Assembly: GCA_942492815.1 (NCBI GenBank)
Contig: OW818658.1
Coordinates: 3,410,001 to 3,474,000 of the forward strand
DNA length: 64,000 nt
DNA from: JAEUWI01 sp942492815
GTDB taxonomy: Bacteria; Hydrogenedentota; Hydrogenedentia; Hydrogenedentales; JAEUWI01
Direction of reading: 5' to 3'
The translations under genes and the position numbers were made by a program. Of the stretch, positions 53,712 to 63,700 are shown in pieces; the first letter of the stretch is position 1; every line of letters starts with the position of its first letter. The notes beneath the pieces were generated by a model that had not been told where the DNA came from, searched no databases, and saw only the letters and a list, made by a program, of their open reading frames with translations.

Positions 53712-54398
53712 CTACCACAGCCCCAGTGAATAGGCCAGGGTGAAGTAGAGTCCCACGAGAATGAAGACCACCCCTGCGGCCCTGCGCAACCACCACTCCA
53801 CCTCGGAGACCCGCCGCATGACGCGCCCGAGCCAATTCGCTGCGAAGCCCAGAATCAACACGATGCCAACCACGGGCACCGAAACGCCAATGGAGTAGGC
53901 CAGCGGCAGAAAAAAGCTGGACTCGTGGGCGATGGCGAGGGGAATGAGCCCGAAGAAGAAAAGCACCGCCGTCGTGGGGCAGAAGGACATGGCGAAAAGC
54001 AGGCCCAGCAGCGCCGTGGCCCAGAGTCCTCCACTATTGCCAAATCGTTGCGCCCAACCCTTCAATCGCCCGCTGCCGAGGCTGACCTTGATCCACTCAA
54101 CGAGGAAGAGGCCCACGACAATTAAGATCGGGCCCAGCACCCGAAACATGTATTTCTGAAGCCAGTGGGAAACGGCGTGATCGGAGACGAGACTGCCCAC
54201 GACGAGGGCGGCGAGCACCACAAAGCCGAGGGCCTGGCCCAGGGTGTACGCGCCGCCGGAAAGGAGGATGTAACGCGGGCGGTCGATGCGCCGAGCGATG
54301 AATCCGATTGCGATAACATTGGTGGCGAGGAGACAGGGGCTTATGGATGTGAGAATCCCCAGCATGAAGGCAGGGCCCGCCGCGAGTATCAGTTCCAT
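53712..54398 (-). CDS. CcdA/ArsG-like thiol membrane protein
   Basis: A 228-residue protein with six transmembrane helices. It has the paired Cys-Pro motifs SPCLLATN (helix 1) and SFCPTTAVLFF (helix 4) of the CcdA/DsbD transmembrane fold. The pattern and the ArsF-like neighbour fit the ArsG family, linked to removal of aromatic arsenicals. A general thiol-electron carrier is as likely. Its ATG overlaps the stop of the upstream ArsF-like gene by one base, so the two are translationally coupled. No ArsR-type repressor is seen. Confidence 0.75.
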   Translation of the reverse strand: MELILAAGPAFMLGILTSISPCLLATNVIAIGFIARRIDRPRYILLSGGAYTLGQALGFVVLAALVVGSLVSDHAVSHWLQKYMFRVLGPILIVVGLFLVEWIKVSLGSGRLKGWAQRFGNSGGLWATALLGLLFAMSFCPTTAVLFFFGLIPLAIAHESSFFLPLAYSIGVSVPVVGIVLILGFAANWLGRVMRRVSEVEWWLRRAAGVVFILVGLYFTLAYSLGLW

Positions 54399-54871
54399 TA
54401 CTGCGGAGTCCCGTCCGACTCCAGAAAGCCCATCACCTCGTCGCGGACATAGGCGATGTACGCGTCCTTGTCGTATACGAGTTCCCAGATGCGGCTGAGG
54501 CTGTCGAAGCGGACCTGTTTTCCGCCTTCGAAGCGCACCAGGACAACGGACTTGGTGTAGAGCCCGAATTCATCGACAAAGTGGGCGTTGGCGGGATCGT
54601 CGAGGTCGGCGGTGCGCCACGCGATGCGGCCGCTGGCGAGATCGGCGGCGTAGTGCGTCTCCAGGGCTTCACGCGTATAGGCCTCCAGATTGAGGCAGGT
54701 GGTGCAGTCCTTGCCCATGTCCATGTAGTACACCACCAGCTCCGGCTCGGCCGCGACGGACGGTGTGCCCGACACGTGGGCGTCACCGGACACGGGCCCG
54801 TCGGACACCAGTACGAAAACGAGGCTGGCGGCGGCGAAGAGCAGGAGCAAGGTGGCAACGATTGATTTCAT
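54398..54871 (-). CDS. ArsF-like thioredoxin-fold protein
   Basis: A 157-residue exported protein with an N-terminal hydrophobic leader (about residues 6-24) and a thioredoxin-like domain. The domain has YYMDMGKDCTTCLNLEAYTR, where CTTC is the redox pair, and SVVLVRFEGGKQVRF near the end. This matches the ArsF family, whose members are annotated as nitroreductase-like subunits in arsenical-detoxification clusters. It is coupled to the ArsG-like permease and follows a small thioredoxin gene. The role in arsenic is inferred only from the pairing. Confidence 0.75.
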   Translation of the reverse strand: MKSIVATLLLLFAAASLVFVLVSDGPVSGDAHVSGTPSVAAEPELVVYYMDMGKDCTTCLNLEAYTREALETHYAADLASGRIAWRTADLDDPANAHFVDEFGLYTKSVVLVRFEGGKQVRFDSLSRIWELVYDKDAYIAYVRDEVMGFLESDGTPQ

Positions 54872-54910
54872 GGTAGTTCCAGGGGGTGGCGATCCGGAGA
54901 GTCTCGCAGG

Positions 54911-55147
54911 TCAGCTCGACAGCATTCCCTTAATCTCGTCCATGGACGGGAGGCGACCGGAGACCTTGACCTCGCCGTCCACAACGAGTGCCGGCGTGGC
55001 TACAATATCGAAGGTCATGATCTCTTCGATCTGGGTAACTTTTTCCAGGGAAAAATCGAGATTCATATCACTTGCGGCTTCATGGGTCATCGTTGCGAGC
55101 TTCTCGCAGGTGGCGCAACCCGTGCCGAGTATTTGAAGTTTTTTCAT
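54911..55147 (-). CDS. small thioredoxin-like redox protein
   Basis: A 78-residue thioredoxin-fold protein, close to the TM0996/MTH895-type 'small redox-active disulfide protein'. The motif is LGTGCATCEKLA, with the CATC pair, followed by FDIVATPALVVDGEVKVSG with its cis-Pro (TPAL). The start at 55147 follows GGAG at nine bases. An upstream ATG (55162) is possible. It is the first gene of a short ArsF-ArsG-like operon and could pass electrons to the permease. Confidence 0.85.
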   Translation of the reverse strand: MKKLQILGTGCATCEKLATMTHEAASDMNLDFSLEKVTQIEEIMTFDIVATPALVVDGEVKVSGRLPSMDEIKGMLSS

Positions 55148-55324
55148 GGCATCCAACTCCATTTTTCTGGGGACTCACCTGAAATTGGCAACCGTTTGGA
55201 ACGCCGCTCTTCCATAGATTCACGCCCGCAGCGCGTGCCATGTCAGCTTAAGTTCGTTTCGAACTGAGAGGCTGCTGAAAACCCGCTAGGGCGGCAGATG
55301 CTGCGCAGGGCTGTTGCTAATCCC

Positions 55325-56638
55325 TTACTTGTTTCCGATGCAGTACAGGGCTTCCGAAGTCCGCACGAAGAGCTTTCCGTCGGCGATGGCCGGGGTGGAC
55401 TTGCATTCCTTACCGCCCAGATTGTTGCGTGAAAGTATCGTCAGACCATCGCCAATGCCGGCGGTAATCACCTGGCCGCTCTCGGTCATAACGTACATCT
55501 TGTCTTCCGCCACCACGGGGGAGGACCAGATGCGGCTGTCGGCCTCCAGCTCACCGGTCCAGACGGGCACGCCGGTCTTCACATCAAGGCAGAACACTTG
55601 ACCGTGTACATCGTTGAGCAGGATGACCTGGCCTTTGTAATAGATCGGGTTGGGCACATCGGTGGTCTTCTCGTCGTAGATCCAGTGGGATTCCGTGTAG
55701 GCAAAGGACTTGTCCGGCTGGGGAAGGATCGCGAAGGCGGCCTGGCCCCGGGGCTGCACGCCGATGACATACTCGCCAGCCGCCATGGGCGACGGGATCA
55801 GGCGCCACATTTTGCCCTTTTCCGGGTTGTGATTTTGCCGCCAGAGCTCTTTGCCGGTTGCGGCATCGTGGCCGATCACGTAGTTGCCGCCCTGGCTGAG
55901 AATCGCGGTGGTGTCGCCGAATTCGTAGGGCATGGGGCTTGAGTAGGAGTCAAAGGCTTCGTCGCCGCCGTCGCTGGAACGGTGGGCCTTCCAGACTTCC
56001 TTGCCATCGGCCGGGTCAAGGCAGAGGATATGGGAGGTCTCATCGGTGAACTGTTCCAGCTCCAGCCGGTCCCACTGGCCGCGCATGATGGCGATGTACA
56101 GCTTGCCCTTGAAGAAAAGGGGCGTCGAGCTGTAACCGAACTGTTGATTGATCGGGCCATATTCGGCGACAAGGTTCTTGGACCACTTCACGTTACCATC
56201 GAAATCGGAGGCTATCAGATCCCCCGTGCCGAACATGAAGTAGACCGTCGTTCCGTCGCTCACGGGGGAGGGGGACGCGAGCGTATTGCGCCGGGGCTGC
56301 TCGGCATCCTGTACGAAGGCCTTCTCCCAGACGATTTCACCGGTGTCCCGGTTGATGCAGAGGCCGAAGAGGGTCTTCATGTCCTCGCTGTTGGACACGC
56401 AGAAGACGCGATCCCCCACGACGATGGGCGACGCGGAACTTTGGCCCGGCATGGGCGTTTTCCAGAGGATATTGTCCTCGGTCCAGGCGCCAGGCAGATT
56501 GGTGGCGTCCGAGGTGCCGTTGTGATTCGGGCCGCGCCAGTGGGGCCAGTCATTAGCGCTGGCGTCGGTGGCGTTGAGGAGGATGACCCCGGCACCGAAC
56601 AACACGGCGGCCTTTTGTAGGAGACGATAGCGAATCAT
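55325..56638 (-). CDS. secreted PQQ-like beta-propeller
   Basis: A 437-residue protein with a signal peptide (about residues 1-28, ending TDASA) and a PQQ-type propeller (GEIVWEKAFV, GNVKWSKNLV, GKEVWKAHRS, GKELWRQNHN, GVPVWTGELE), starting WPHWRGPNHNGTSD. It is on the opposite strand from the redox locus and about 180 bp upstream of the small thioredoxin gene. It is divergent from the glycosyltransferase. No cofactor can be assigned. Confidence 0.85.
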   Translation of the reverse strand: MIRYRLLQKAAVLFGAGVILLNATDASANDWPHWRGPNHNGTSDATNLPGAWTEDNILWKTPMPGQSSASPIVVGDRVFCVSNSEDMKTLFGLCINRDTGEIVWEKAFVQDAEQPRRNTLASPSPVSDGTTVYFMFGTGDLIASDFDGNVKWSKNLVAEYGPINQQFGYSSTPLFFKGKLYIAIMRGQWDRLELEQFTDETSHILCLDPADGKEVWKAHRSSDGGDEAFDSYSSPMPYEFGDTTAILSQGGNYVIGHDAATGKELWRQNHNPEKGKMWRLIPSPMAAGEYVIGVQPRGQAAFAILPQPDKSFAYTESHWIYDEKTTDVPNPIYYKGQVILLNDVHGQVFCLDVKTGVPVWTGELEADSRIWSSPVVAEDKMYVMTESGQVITAGIGDGLTILSRNNLGGKECKSTPAIADGKLFVRTSEALYCIGNK

Positions 56639-56902
56639 GGATATACCCTTTGCAGATACTGCCAGGCCCGGCGGCGAGCCGTGTGTCCTGAATTAACGGC
56701 GCTGACGCCGCGTGACTTATAATGGGAAAACGGTACGGTTGTGGCCTCACTGCGAAATAGCAGGCGCCCAGCCTTGAATACAACTCTAAAGGAATGGCGC
56801 GCTTCCCTTCAACACGGCGACCCCGCACGTGCGTGGGGCGTGGCGGGAAAGCACGCCAGACCTTAAGGTGAGCAGCAGGTATCGGAAGGAGTCCCAGCGC
56901 GG

Positions 56903-58195
56903 ATGAAGATCGTTTACATCGTTCCGGGAACGGGCGGTACGTTCTATTGCCAGAACTGCATGCGCGACATCGAGCTGGTCCGGGCGCTGCGCCGCATGGG
57001 CCACGACGTACTCATGATTCCGGTTTATCTGCCGGTGCTCATCGACTCGGGCGAAATCAGCAAGGGCGTTCCGGTCTTCTTCGGCGGCATCAACTGCTAC
57101 CTCCAGCAGAATTTCTCCATTTTTCGCTACACCCCACGCTGGATGGACCGCCTGTTCGACACCTCGTGGATGTTGCGGAAAGCGGCGAAGAAAGAGGGCA
57201 CGACGGAGGCCGCGGGCCTGGGGCCCATGACCCTGTCCATGCTACAGGGGCCCGATGGCAAGCAGAAGAAAGAGCTGGAGCGCATGATGGCCTGGCTGGT
57301 GGAGCAGGAGAAGCCGGACGTCATTCACCTGTCCAACGCGCTGCTGCTGGGGATGGCGCGCACACTGAAACAGAATCTGAAGGTGCCGCTTTTTTGCAGC
57401 CTGCAAGACGAAATGCCCTGGCTGGATGCGATCGACGATCCGTACAACCGGCTGTGCTGGGAAGCGATGACCGATTGCAGCCGCGATGTCGACTCGTTTG
57501 TGGCGGTGAGCCAGTGGTATGCCGATGAGATGGCCGTGCGCATGGCGCTTACCCCAGAAAAGATACAGGTCATCCATCTGGGCATCAAGTGCGACGAGAT
57601 CCCGAAGGCGCCCATGACCTTCGAGCCGCCGGTTATCGGGTACCTGTCGAAGATGACCGATTCCCTCGGCTTGGGCCGGCTGGTGGACGCCTTTATCCAA
57701 TTGAAGCAGCATCCGCGATTGAAAGATCTTAAGCTGAGGGCCACGGGCGGTCAGGTTGGCTCCGATGCGACCTATGTGAAATGGCTCAAACAGAAACTGG
57801 CCAAACACGGCTTCGAGGACGACGCGGAATTCATGGAAGAATTCGACGTGGACACCCGTCGCGAGTTTATACAGTCTCTCTCCGTCATGTCGGTTCCGGC
57901 TCCCGAGGGCGAGGCTTTTGGGCTGTTTATCATCGAGGCGAACGCTGCGGGCATTCCCGTCGTCCAGCCGAAAGCGGGCGCCTATCCGGAAGTCGTGGGC
58001 GCGACGGGTGGCGGCCTGATCTATGACGACCTTGAGCCCGAAGCCCTGGCGAAGTCGCTGGAATCGCTCCTGCTGGACGCGGAGGTTGCACGGGCACTCG
58101 GGGCGAAAGGTCGAGAGGCCGTGGCCCAGAAATTTTCAACCGAGCGCATGGCCAACGACACCATCGCGCTGTATTCGAGGTTTGCTGTTTCATGA
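56903..58195 (+). CDS. GT4-type glycosyltransferase
   Basis: A 430-residue GT-B fold enzyme. The N-terminal domain has MKIVYIVPGTGGTFYCQNCM and RALRRMGHDVLMIPVYLPV. The C-terminal domain has the EX7E motif (EAFGLFIIEANAAGIPVV) and a late GGGLIYDDLEPEALAKSLES, all typical of GT4 retaining transferases. The sugar donor and acceptor are unknown. A strong ribosome site GGAAGGAG precedes the ATG. Its stop overlaps the start of a membrane-anchored propeller gene (ATGA), a curious coupling. It is divergent from another propeller gene. Confidence 0.88.
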   Translation: MKIVYIVPGTGGTFYCQNCMRDIELVRALRRMGHDVLMIPVYLPVLIDSGEISKGVPVFFGGINCYLQQNFSIFRYTPRWMDRLFDTSWMLRKAAKKEGTTEAAGLGPMTLSMLQGPDGKQKKELERMMAWLVEQEKPDVIHLSNALLLGMARTLKQNLKVPLFCSLQDEMPWLDAIDDPYNRLCWEAMTDCSRDVDSFVAVSQWYADEMAVRMALTPEKIQVIHLGIKCDEIPKAPMTFEPPVIGYLSKMTDSLGLGRLVDAFIQLKQHPRLKDLKLRATGGQVGSDATYVKWLKQKLAKHGFEDDAEFMEEFDVDTRREFIQSLSVMSVPAPEGEAFGLFIIEANAAGIPVVQPKAGAYPEVVGATGGGLIYDDLEPEALAKSLESLLLDAEVARALGAKGREAVAQKFSTERMANDTIALYSRFAVS

Positions 58196-59592
58196 AAGAC
58201 AAGATCATTTCGATGGCACCGTTTTTCGTCATCCTGGGTATCGTGCTGGTCTGGGGCTTTGTGCAGGGCTGGTTCTCCCCTGCCCCCGCACCGGAAGAGG
58301 TGCCAGGTGACGCAGCGGCGATTGCAGGGACAGCAGAGACGGCAGGGACGACGACCGAACCTGCGCCTGCCCCCGAACCTGAAGCGGCCCCAGCGCCCGC
58401 ACCTGAAACCGAGGCTCCCGCCGCGACGCCTGCGCCGACTACCGAAACCGTACCTGCACCGGTCACAGCACCGCCAGTCGCGGCGGCGAATGAAGCCCCT
58501 GCGGCGCTGTGGTCCACGTATCACGGCGACACCAACCTGGCCGGTGTGGCCGCAGGCACCCTCCCCGATGCGCCCGCGCGACTCTGGCGTTTCCAGACGA
58601 GCGCCCCGCTTTTCTACGGACCGGTATCGTCGGCGGCGATGTTGCATTTCGTGAACAGCCACGGCGAAATCTCCACGGTGGACTTCACCGGCAAGAAAGT
58701 ATGGTCGAAGCAGCTCACCCGCAAGTCGATCAACGATGAAACCGAGCAGAACGCCCGGGTGGACGGTCCCATTTCCTGCTACGAGTCCACCCTGCTTCTC
58801 GGAACGATGTCGGGCACGATCTACGCCTTTGACGCGGCCACGGGCAACGAGAAATGGCGCCACGAACTCGGCAGTTCCGTGCTGGGGTCAATCACCTATC
58901 AACCCGCGACCGCGACCCAGCCCCAGGCGCGGGTGTACGTAATCGGTCAGGAAGACGGCGCGCTCCATTGCCTCTCCTTCGCCGATGGATCACCTCTTTG
59001 GAAGAGCGAGCCCATCGATCGCTGCGACGGCTCACCCGCCGCGGGTGAAGGCGTGGTTTCCTTCGGCAGTTGCGCTTCCGCGCTCCACGTCATCAGCGCG
59101 GACAATGGGGCCATACTCAAAAACATCGCCGTTGGCAGCGAATCCCAGATCGCGGGCGGCGTGGCGATCCGGGGCAATTCCGTCTTCTCCGGCACCCACG
59201 CGGGCGAACTGATTCACGCGAACCTCGCGACGGGCGAAATTATCTGGACCAATACCGACTGCGTGGCGGAAGTGTTTACCACCCCAGCCGTCAGCGCCGA
59301 CAAAGTGGTCTATGGCGGGATGGACGACATCGTATATTGCGTGGACCGCGCCACGGGAAAGAACGTATGGAAATTCGATGCCAAGGGCATGCCGGGCTCC
59401 GCGGTCATTGTGGGCGACAAGGTGGTGGTGACGGCCAATGGCGTGCTGTACATGCTGGCGCTTGCCGATGGAAAACAACTCTGGACCTACGAAGTCAGCG
59501 ATGAAATTACGCCACCGTCTATCATCAACGGAATGATCATGGTGGGCGGCAAGGATGGATCGCTGTCGGTCTTCGGCACGGCGCAGGGCTGA
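58192..59592 (+). CDS. membrane-anchored PQQ-like beta-propeller
   Basis: A 466-residue protein with an N-terminal transmembrane helix (about residues 4-24), a long Pro/Ala/Glu/Thr linker (about 25-105) and a PQQ-type propeller (GKKVWSKQLT, GNEKWRHELG, GSPLWKSEPI, GEIIWTNTDC, GKNVWKFDAK, GKQLWTYEVS). The linker would let the propeller stand off the membrane. It shares four bases with the glycosyltransferase gene, so the two are translated together. It is the fifth PQQ-type propeller in the window. Confidence 0.85.
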   Translation: MKDKIISMAPFFVILGIVLVWGFVQGWFSPAPAPEEVPGDAAAIAGTAETAGTTTEPAPAPEPEAAPAPAPETEAPAATPAPTTETVPAPVTAPPVAAANEAPAALWSTYHGDTNLAGVAAGTLPDAPARLWRFQTSAPLFYGPVSSAAMLHFVNSHGEISTVDFTGKKVWSKQLTRKSINDETEQNARVDGPISCYESTLLLGTMSGTIYAFDAATGNEKWRHELGSSVLGSITYQPATATQPQARVYVIGQEDGALHCLSFADGSPLWKSEPIDRCDGSPAAGEGVVSFGSCASALHVISADNGAILKNIAVGSESQIAGGVAIRGNSVFSGTHAGELIHANLATGEIIWTNTDCVAEVFTTPAVSADKVVYGGMDDIVYCVDRATGKNVWKFDAKGMPGSAVIVGDKVVVTANGVLYMLALADGKQLWTYEVSDEITPPSIINGMIMVGGKDGSLSVFGTAQG

Positions 59593-60041
59593 GAAACTCC
59601 AATTAGAATCGGATTTTTGGACGTTCGAGTCCGGCTCCGGGTGCCACCCGTACACGCGGGAGCCCTGGCGACCAAGTTTACGGGTGCAATGTCGTCGACG
59701 CTGGAAGAAGAACTGAACCACGAATGGACACGAATCTACACGAATAAGAACTTGAAAAGCAGCGTTTATGATGGTGTCCAGACCGCCTTTGAACTTCAGG
59801 TCATTGCCACCTCTATCGTTCTTATCCGTGCTATCCGTGTCATCCGTGGTCAAAGAAAAGAAAATAATGGTAGACCACGGATGGCACGGATAGACACGGA
59901 TTTACATAAGAATGGCTACTACCTCCCTGCGTCTTGGCAAGCAGAAATTTATACTGACCCTACATATTCACAGCGCCCCTCCCTTCTCCACGGCTCCCCC
60001 AGAAACCGGTCGCAGTGAACGACGCTTGAAAGGATTACCCC
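59593..60041. repeat. 449-bp non-coding region with inverted repeat
   Basis: No gene is supported. A 28-bp inverted repeat (59824-59851 with 59873-59901) is built from repeated ATCCGTG units. An ACACGAATCTACACGAATAAG-like series lies before it. It resembles the 'accacggat' intergenic repeats of environmental bacteria. The ribosome site of the next gene (AAGGA) lies at the end. Confidence 0.7.
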
Positions 60042-60731
60042 GTGACCCATCCAAGCACATTGCTTGAACTTAACGACGTCTCCAAGACCTACAACGAAGC
60101 CGACGCCTCGACCGCTATCCTGAAGGGGGCGAATCTCAGCGTCTCCGCCGGGGACTCCCTCGCGATTGTGGGCCCCTCCGGCTGCGGCAAGAGCACCCTG
60201 CTCAACCTCATCGGCCTCCTCGATTCGCCGAGCGGTGGCACGCTCCAGTTCAAGGGCGAACGACTCGACGGATTCAACGAGGAACAGCGCGCGGCCTTTC
60301 GCAATCGTTCCATCGGCTTTGTGTTCCAGCACCACCACCTCCTGCCCCAGTGCACCGCGCTGGAGAATGTGCTGGTGCCCACCCTCGTCAGCAAAGACAC
60401 CACCCGCGCCGCCGAACGCGCGGAAAAACTTCTGGTGCGCGTGGGCCTGAAGGATCGCATTCACGCGCGACCGGGCCAGCTTTCGGGCGGCGAGCGGCAG
60501 CGTGTGGCCGTGGTGCGCGCCCTCATCAACCAGCCCGCGTTGCTCCTCGCCGACGAACCCACGGGCTCCCTCAGCCAGGAAGGCGCGGATGCCCTTGCCA
60601 CCCTCATGCTGGAGTTGAACGCGGAAGAAGGCATGGCGCTCATCGTCGTGACCCACTCCATGGACGTGGCGCGGCGCATGGCCCAGGTCTACGAACTCAC
60701 CGAAGGTAAACTGCGCGGGAAGGCGGCCTGA
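60042..60731 (+). CDS. LolD-like ABC transporter ATPase
   Basis: A 229-residue ABC ATPase. Walker A GPSGCGKSTLL, Q-loop FQHHHLLPQ, signature LSGGERQR and Walker B LLLADEPTG are complete. The pattern is that of LolD/MacB-type ATPases, which drive extraction or export of lipoproteins, peptides or lipids from the inner membrane without a transport channel of their own. The start is GTG with AAGGA eight bases upstream. The stop overlaps the permease start by one base (TGATG), so the two form a transporter. Confidence 0.93.
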   Translation: MTHPSTLLELNDVSKTYNEADASTAILKGANLSVSAGDSLAIVGPSGCGKSTLLNLIGLLDSPSGGTLQFKGERLDGFNEEQRAAFRNRSIGFVFQHHHLLPQCTALENVLVPTLVSKDTTRAAERAEKLLVRVGLKDRIHARPGQLSGGERQRVAVVRALINQPALLLADEPTGSLSQEGADALATLMLELNAEEGMALIVVTHSMDVARRMAQVYELTEGKLRGKAA

Positions 60732-63700
60732 TGTTCTCCCTGATCCGCAACAGTCTCCGCTATTACTGGCGCATGCACCTCGGCGTGCTCGCGGGCGTCA
60801 CCCTCGCCGCCGCCGTCCTCACGGGCTCGCTGCTCGTGGGCGATTCCGTGGACTACTCCCTCCTGCGCTTCGCCAAGCAGCGCCTGGGCAACATCGATCA
60901 CGCCATCTGCACGCGCACGCAGTACTTCAGTCAGCGGCTGGTGGAGGCCATTGGTGCGGACGCGAAGGTCGCTACGGCGGGCGCGTTGCAATTGCGCGGT
61001 ATGGCCATTCGCCAGGGCGCCACGACGGATGACCGCCGCCAGATCAACCGCGTCGAAGTCATCGGCGTGGGGGAAGACTTCTGGAAGCTCGCGGCGGACA
61101 CCACACTGGCCCTCGGGCCCAACGAAACGGCCCTCAATACGAAACTGGCCGAGGCCCTGGGCGTGGCGGAAGGCGGCGAAGTGGATCTGCGCATGGAGAA
61201 GCCTTCCCTCCTGCCCCGCGACGCCGGTCTCTCCGTACGCAATGAGGATCGCTCGGTGCGCCAGACCTACACGGTCAAGAAAGTGCTCAGTGACGATGAA
61301 ATGGGTCGCTACAGCCTCTCGGCCAGCCAGATCGCGCCCTACAACGCTTTTGTGAATCGCGACGCGCTCCAGGCACAAGTGGCGCTGCCGAATCGCATCA
61401 ATCTGCTCTTCAGCAGCGGCGAGATGGCCGATGACGCGCTCGATGACACCCTCGCGCGCGTATGGACGCCCGAGGACATTGGCCTGGCCTTCGACACCCA
61501 CCCCAGCGGCGTGGTGCAACTGAAATCGGAACGAATTTTCCTTCCCGCGGAACTCGCCACGGCCGCGCAGAAAATCCCCGGCGCGCAGGGCACCCTCACC
61601 TATCTCGTAAATGGATTCTCGAAAGGCAACCTTTCTACCCCCTATTCCTTCGCCGTCGCGGGCCCCGTGCCGCAGGAAATGAAGGACGACGAGATCATCA
61701 TCAACCGCTGGATGGCAGACCAGATCCAGGCCGCCGTCGGCGACACGATCACCATGAGCTATTCGGCGTTGCTGCCCTCGAACAAATTTGAGGAACGACA
61801 CCGCGATTTCAAGGTCAGCGCCATTCACGAAATGGCCGATCTCGTGACGGAGAAAGAACTCACGCCGGTCTTCCCCGGCCTCACGGATGTGGACAGTTGC
61901 GCCGACTGGGACGTGGGCATGCCCATGGACGAGGAGAAGCTCAACGATAAGGCGAACGAGGACTATTGGGACGCCTACAAGCAGACGCCCAAAGCGTTTG
62001 TGACACTGAAGACGGGCCAGGAACTCTGGGGCAACCGCTTCGGCGATCTCACCAACGTGCGCTTCCCCGCCGCGCCCGACACCATCGCAAAAGTAAGCGA
62101 ACATCTGAAGCAGCACGCCGATCCAGCGCGGACCGGCCTGGTCTTCATTCCCGTGGAGGCCCAGGCCCTCGCCGCCGTGCAGAAGGCCATGGATTTCGGC
62201 GGCCTCTTCATCGGCATGAGCTTTTTCCTGATCGTCGCGGCGCTCCTGTTGACCGGCTTGCTCTTCGTTTTCGGAATCCAGCACCGCATCGAACAAATCG
62301 GCATGTTCCTCGCCCTGGGCTTTCGACACAAGCAGGTGCGTCGGCTCTTTCTCGCCGAAGGCGCGGTGGTAGCTGTCGCGGGATCGGTACTCGGCGCGGC
62401 GCTGAGCACCCTCTACACGCGCGGACTCCTCCACGGCCTCGCGACCTACTGGCAGGGCGCGCTGGCGAACTCCTCTATCCAATACCACGCCACAATCGGC
62501 AGTATAGTGACGGGTGCCGTCATCAGCCTCGCCTGCGCACTGCTCACCATGTTTTTCGCCCTGCGCAAGTATATGAAGAAACCCGCACGCGAACTGCTCT
62601 ACATGGACTTCTCCCAGTCCCTGGAAACGAGTCGCGAAGGCCGTGGACGTCGCGCCACGCTGTATGTCGGCATCGGCGGTGTCGCCCTCGCCGCCATCAT
62701 CATGGCCCTGCCCCTCGTCATCGCGGTGCACAACGCCGCGCTGCTTGGCTTTGGCGCGGGCACGCTCCTGCTCCTCTCGGCCTTCTGCCTGTGTCGCTGG
62801 AAGCTGATGTCCATGGATCACGCGCAGGCGGGACGGCCTTTTACCTTTGCGGCCCTCGCATTGCAGAATGTATCGCGCCGTCGCGGACGCAGTCTGGCCA
62901 CCATCGCGCTGCTCGGCGGCGGTGCCTTCATGGTCTTCGCCGTGTCCTCCATGCACGAAGATCTTTATGCCTCCGCCCACCTGCGCTCTTCCGGCACGGG
63001 CGGCTACAGCCTCCTGGCGGAATCGACTTTTCCCTTGCTGGAGAAGCCCGAATTCATTGCGAAGAGCGAGACCCTCTCCGCCGCAGCCATCAAAGTGCGC
63101 GATGGGGACGACGCGAGTTGCCTCAACCTCAACCATTCGCAGCAGCCGGGGGTGCTCGGCGTGAACGTGGCCGAGTTCGCCGCGCGCAAAGCCTTCGCCT
63201 CGGAGGCGGACGCCGCCGAACTCTGGGAGCGCCTGAACGTGAAGTTGGAAGACGGCGCAATCCCCGCGCTCGCGGGTGATGCCAACACCGCGATGTGGAC
63301 ACTGAAGAAAAAAACGGGCATCGAAAAGGGCGACTACCTGATCTATCAGGACGAAAGCGGCGCGGAAGTCAAAGTGAAGCTGGTAGGCGCGCTGCCCATG
63401 CGCCTGAGCGTGTTCCAGGGCAAGATTCTGATGAGCGACGAAAACTTCACGCGCCTCTTCCCCGCCGAAGACGGCTACCGCATGCTCCTCATCGACGCGC
63501 CGTCGGACGCCATCGAATCCACCATCCAGAGCCTCAACCGTTCCTACGACCGCTTCGGCCTCGACGCCATCCCGCCCGTGGAACGCATACTCGAATTCTA
63601 CGCCGTGGAGACCACCTACCTCGCCATGTTCCTTGTCCTCGGCGGCCTCGGCCTCGCCATCGGCAGCGTGGGCATGGGCGTGGTGGTGCTCCGCAACCTC

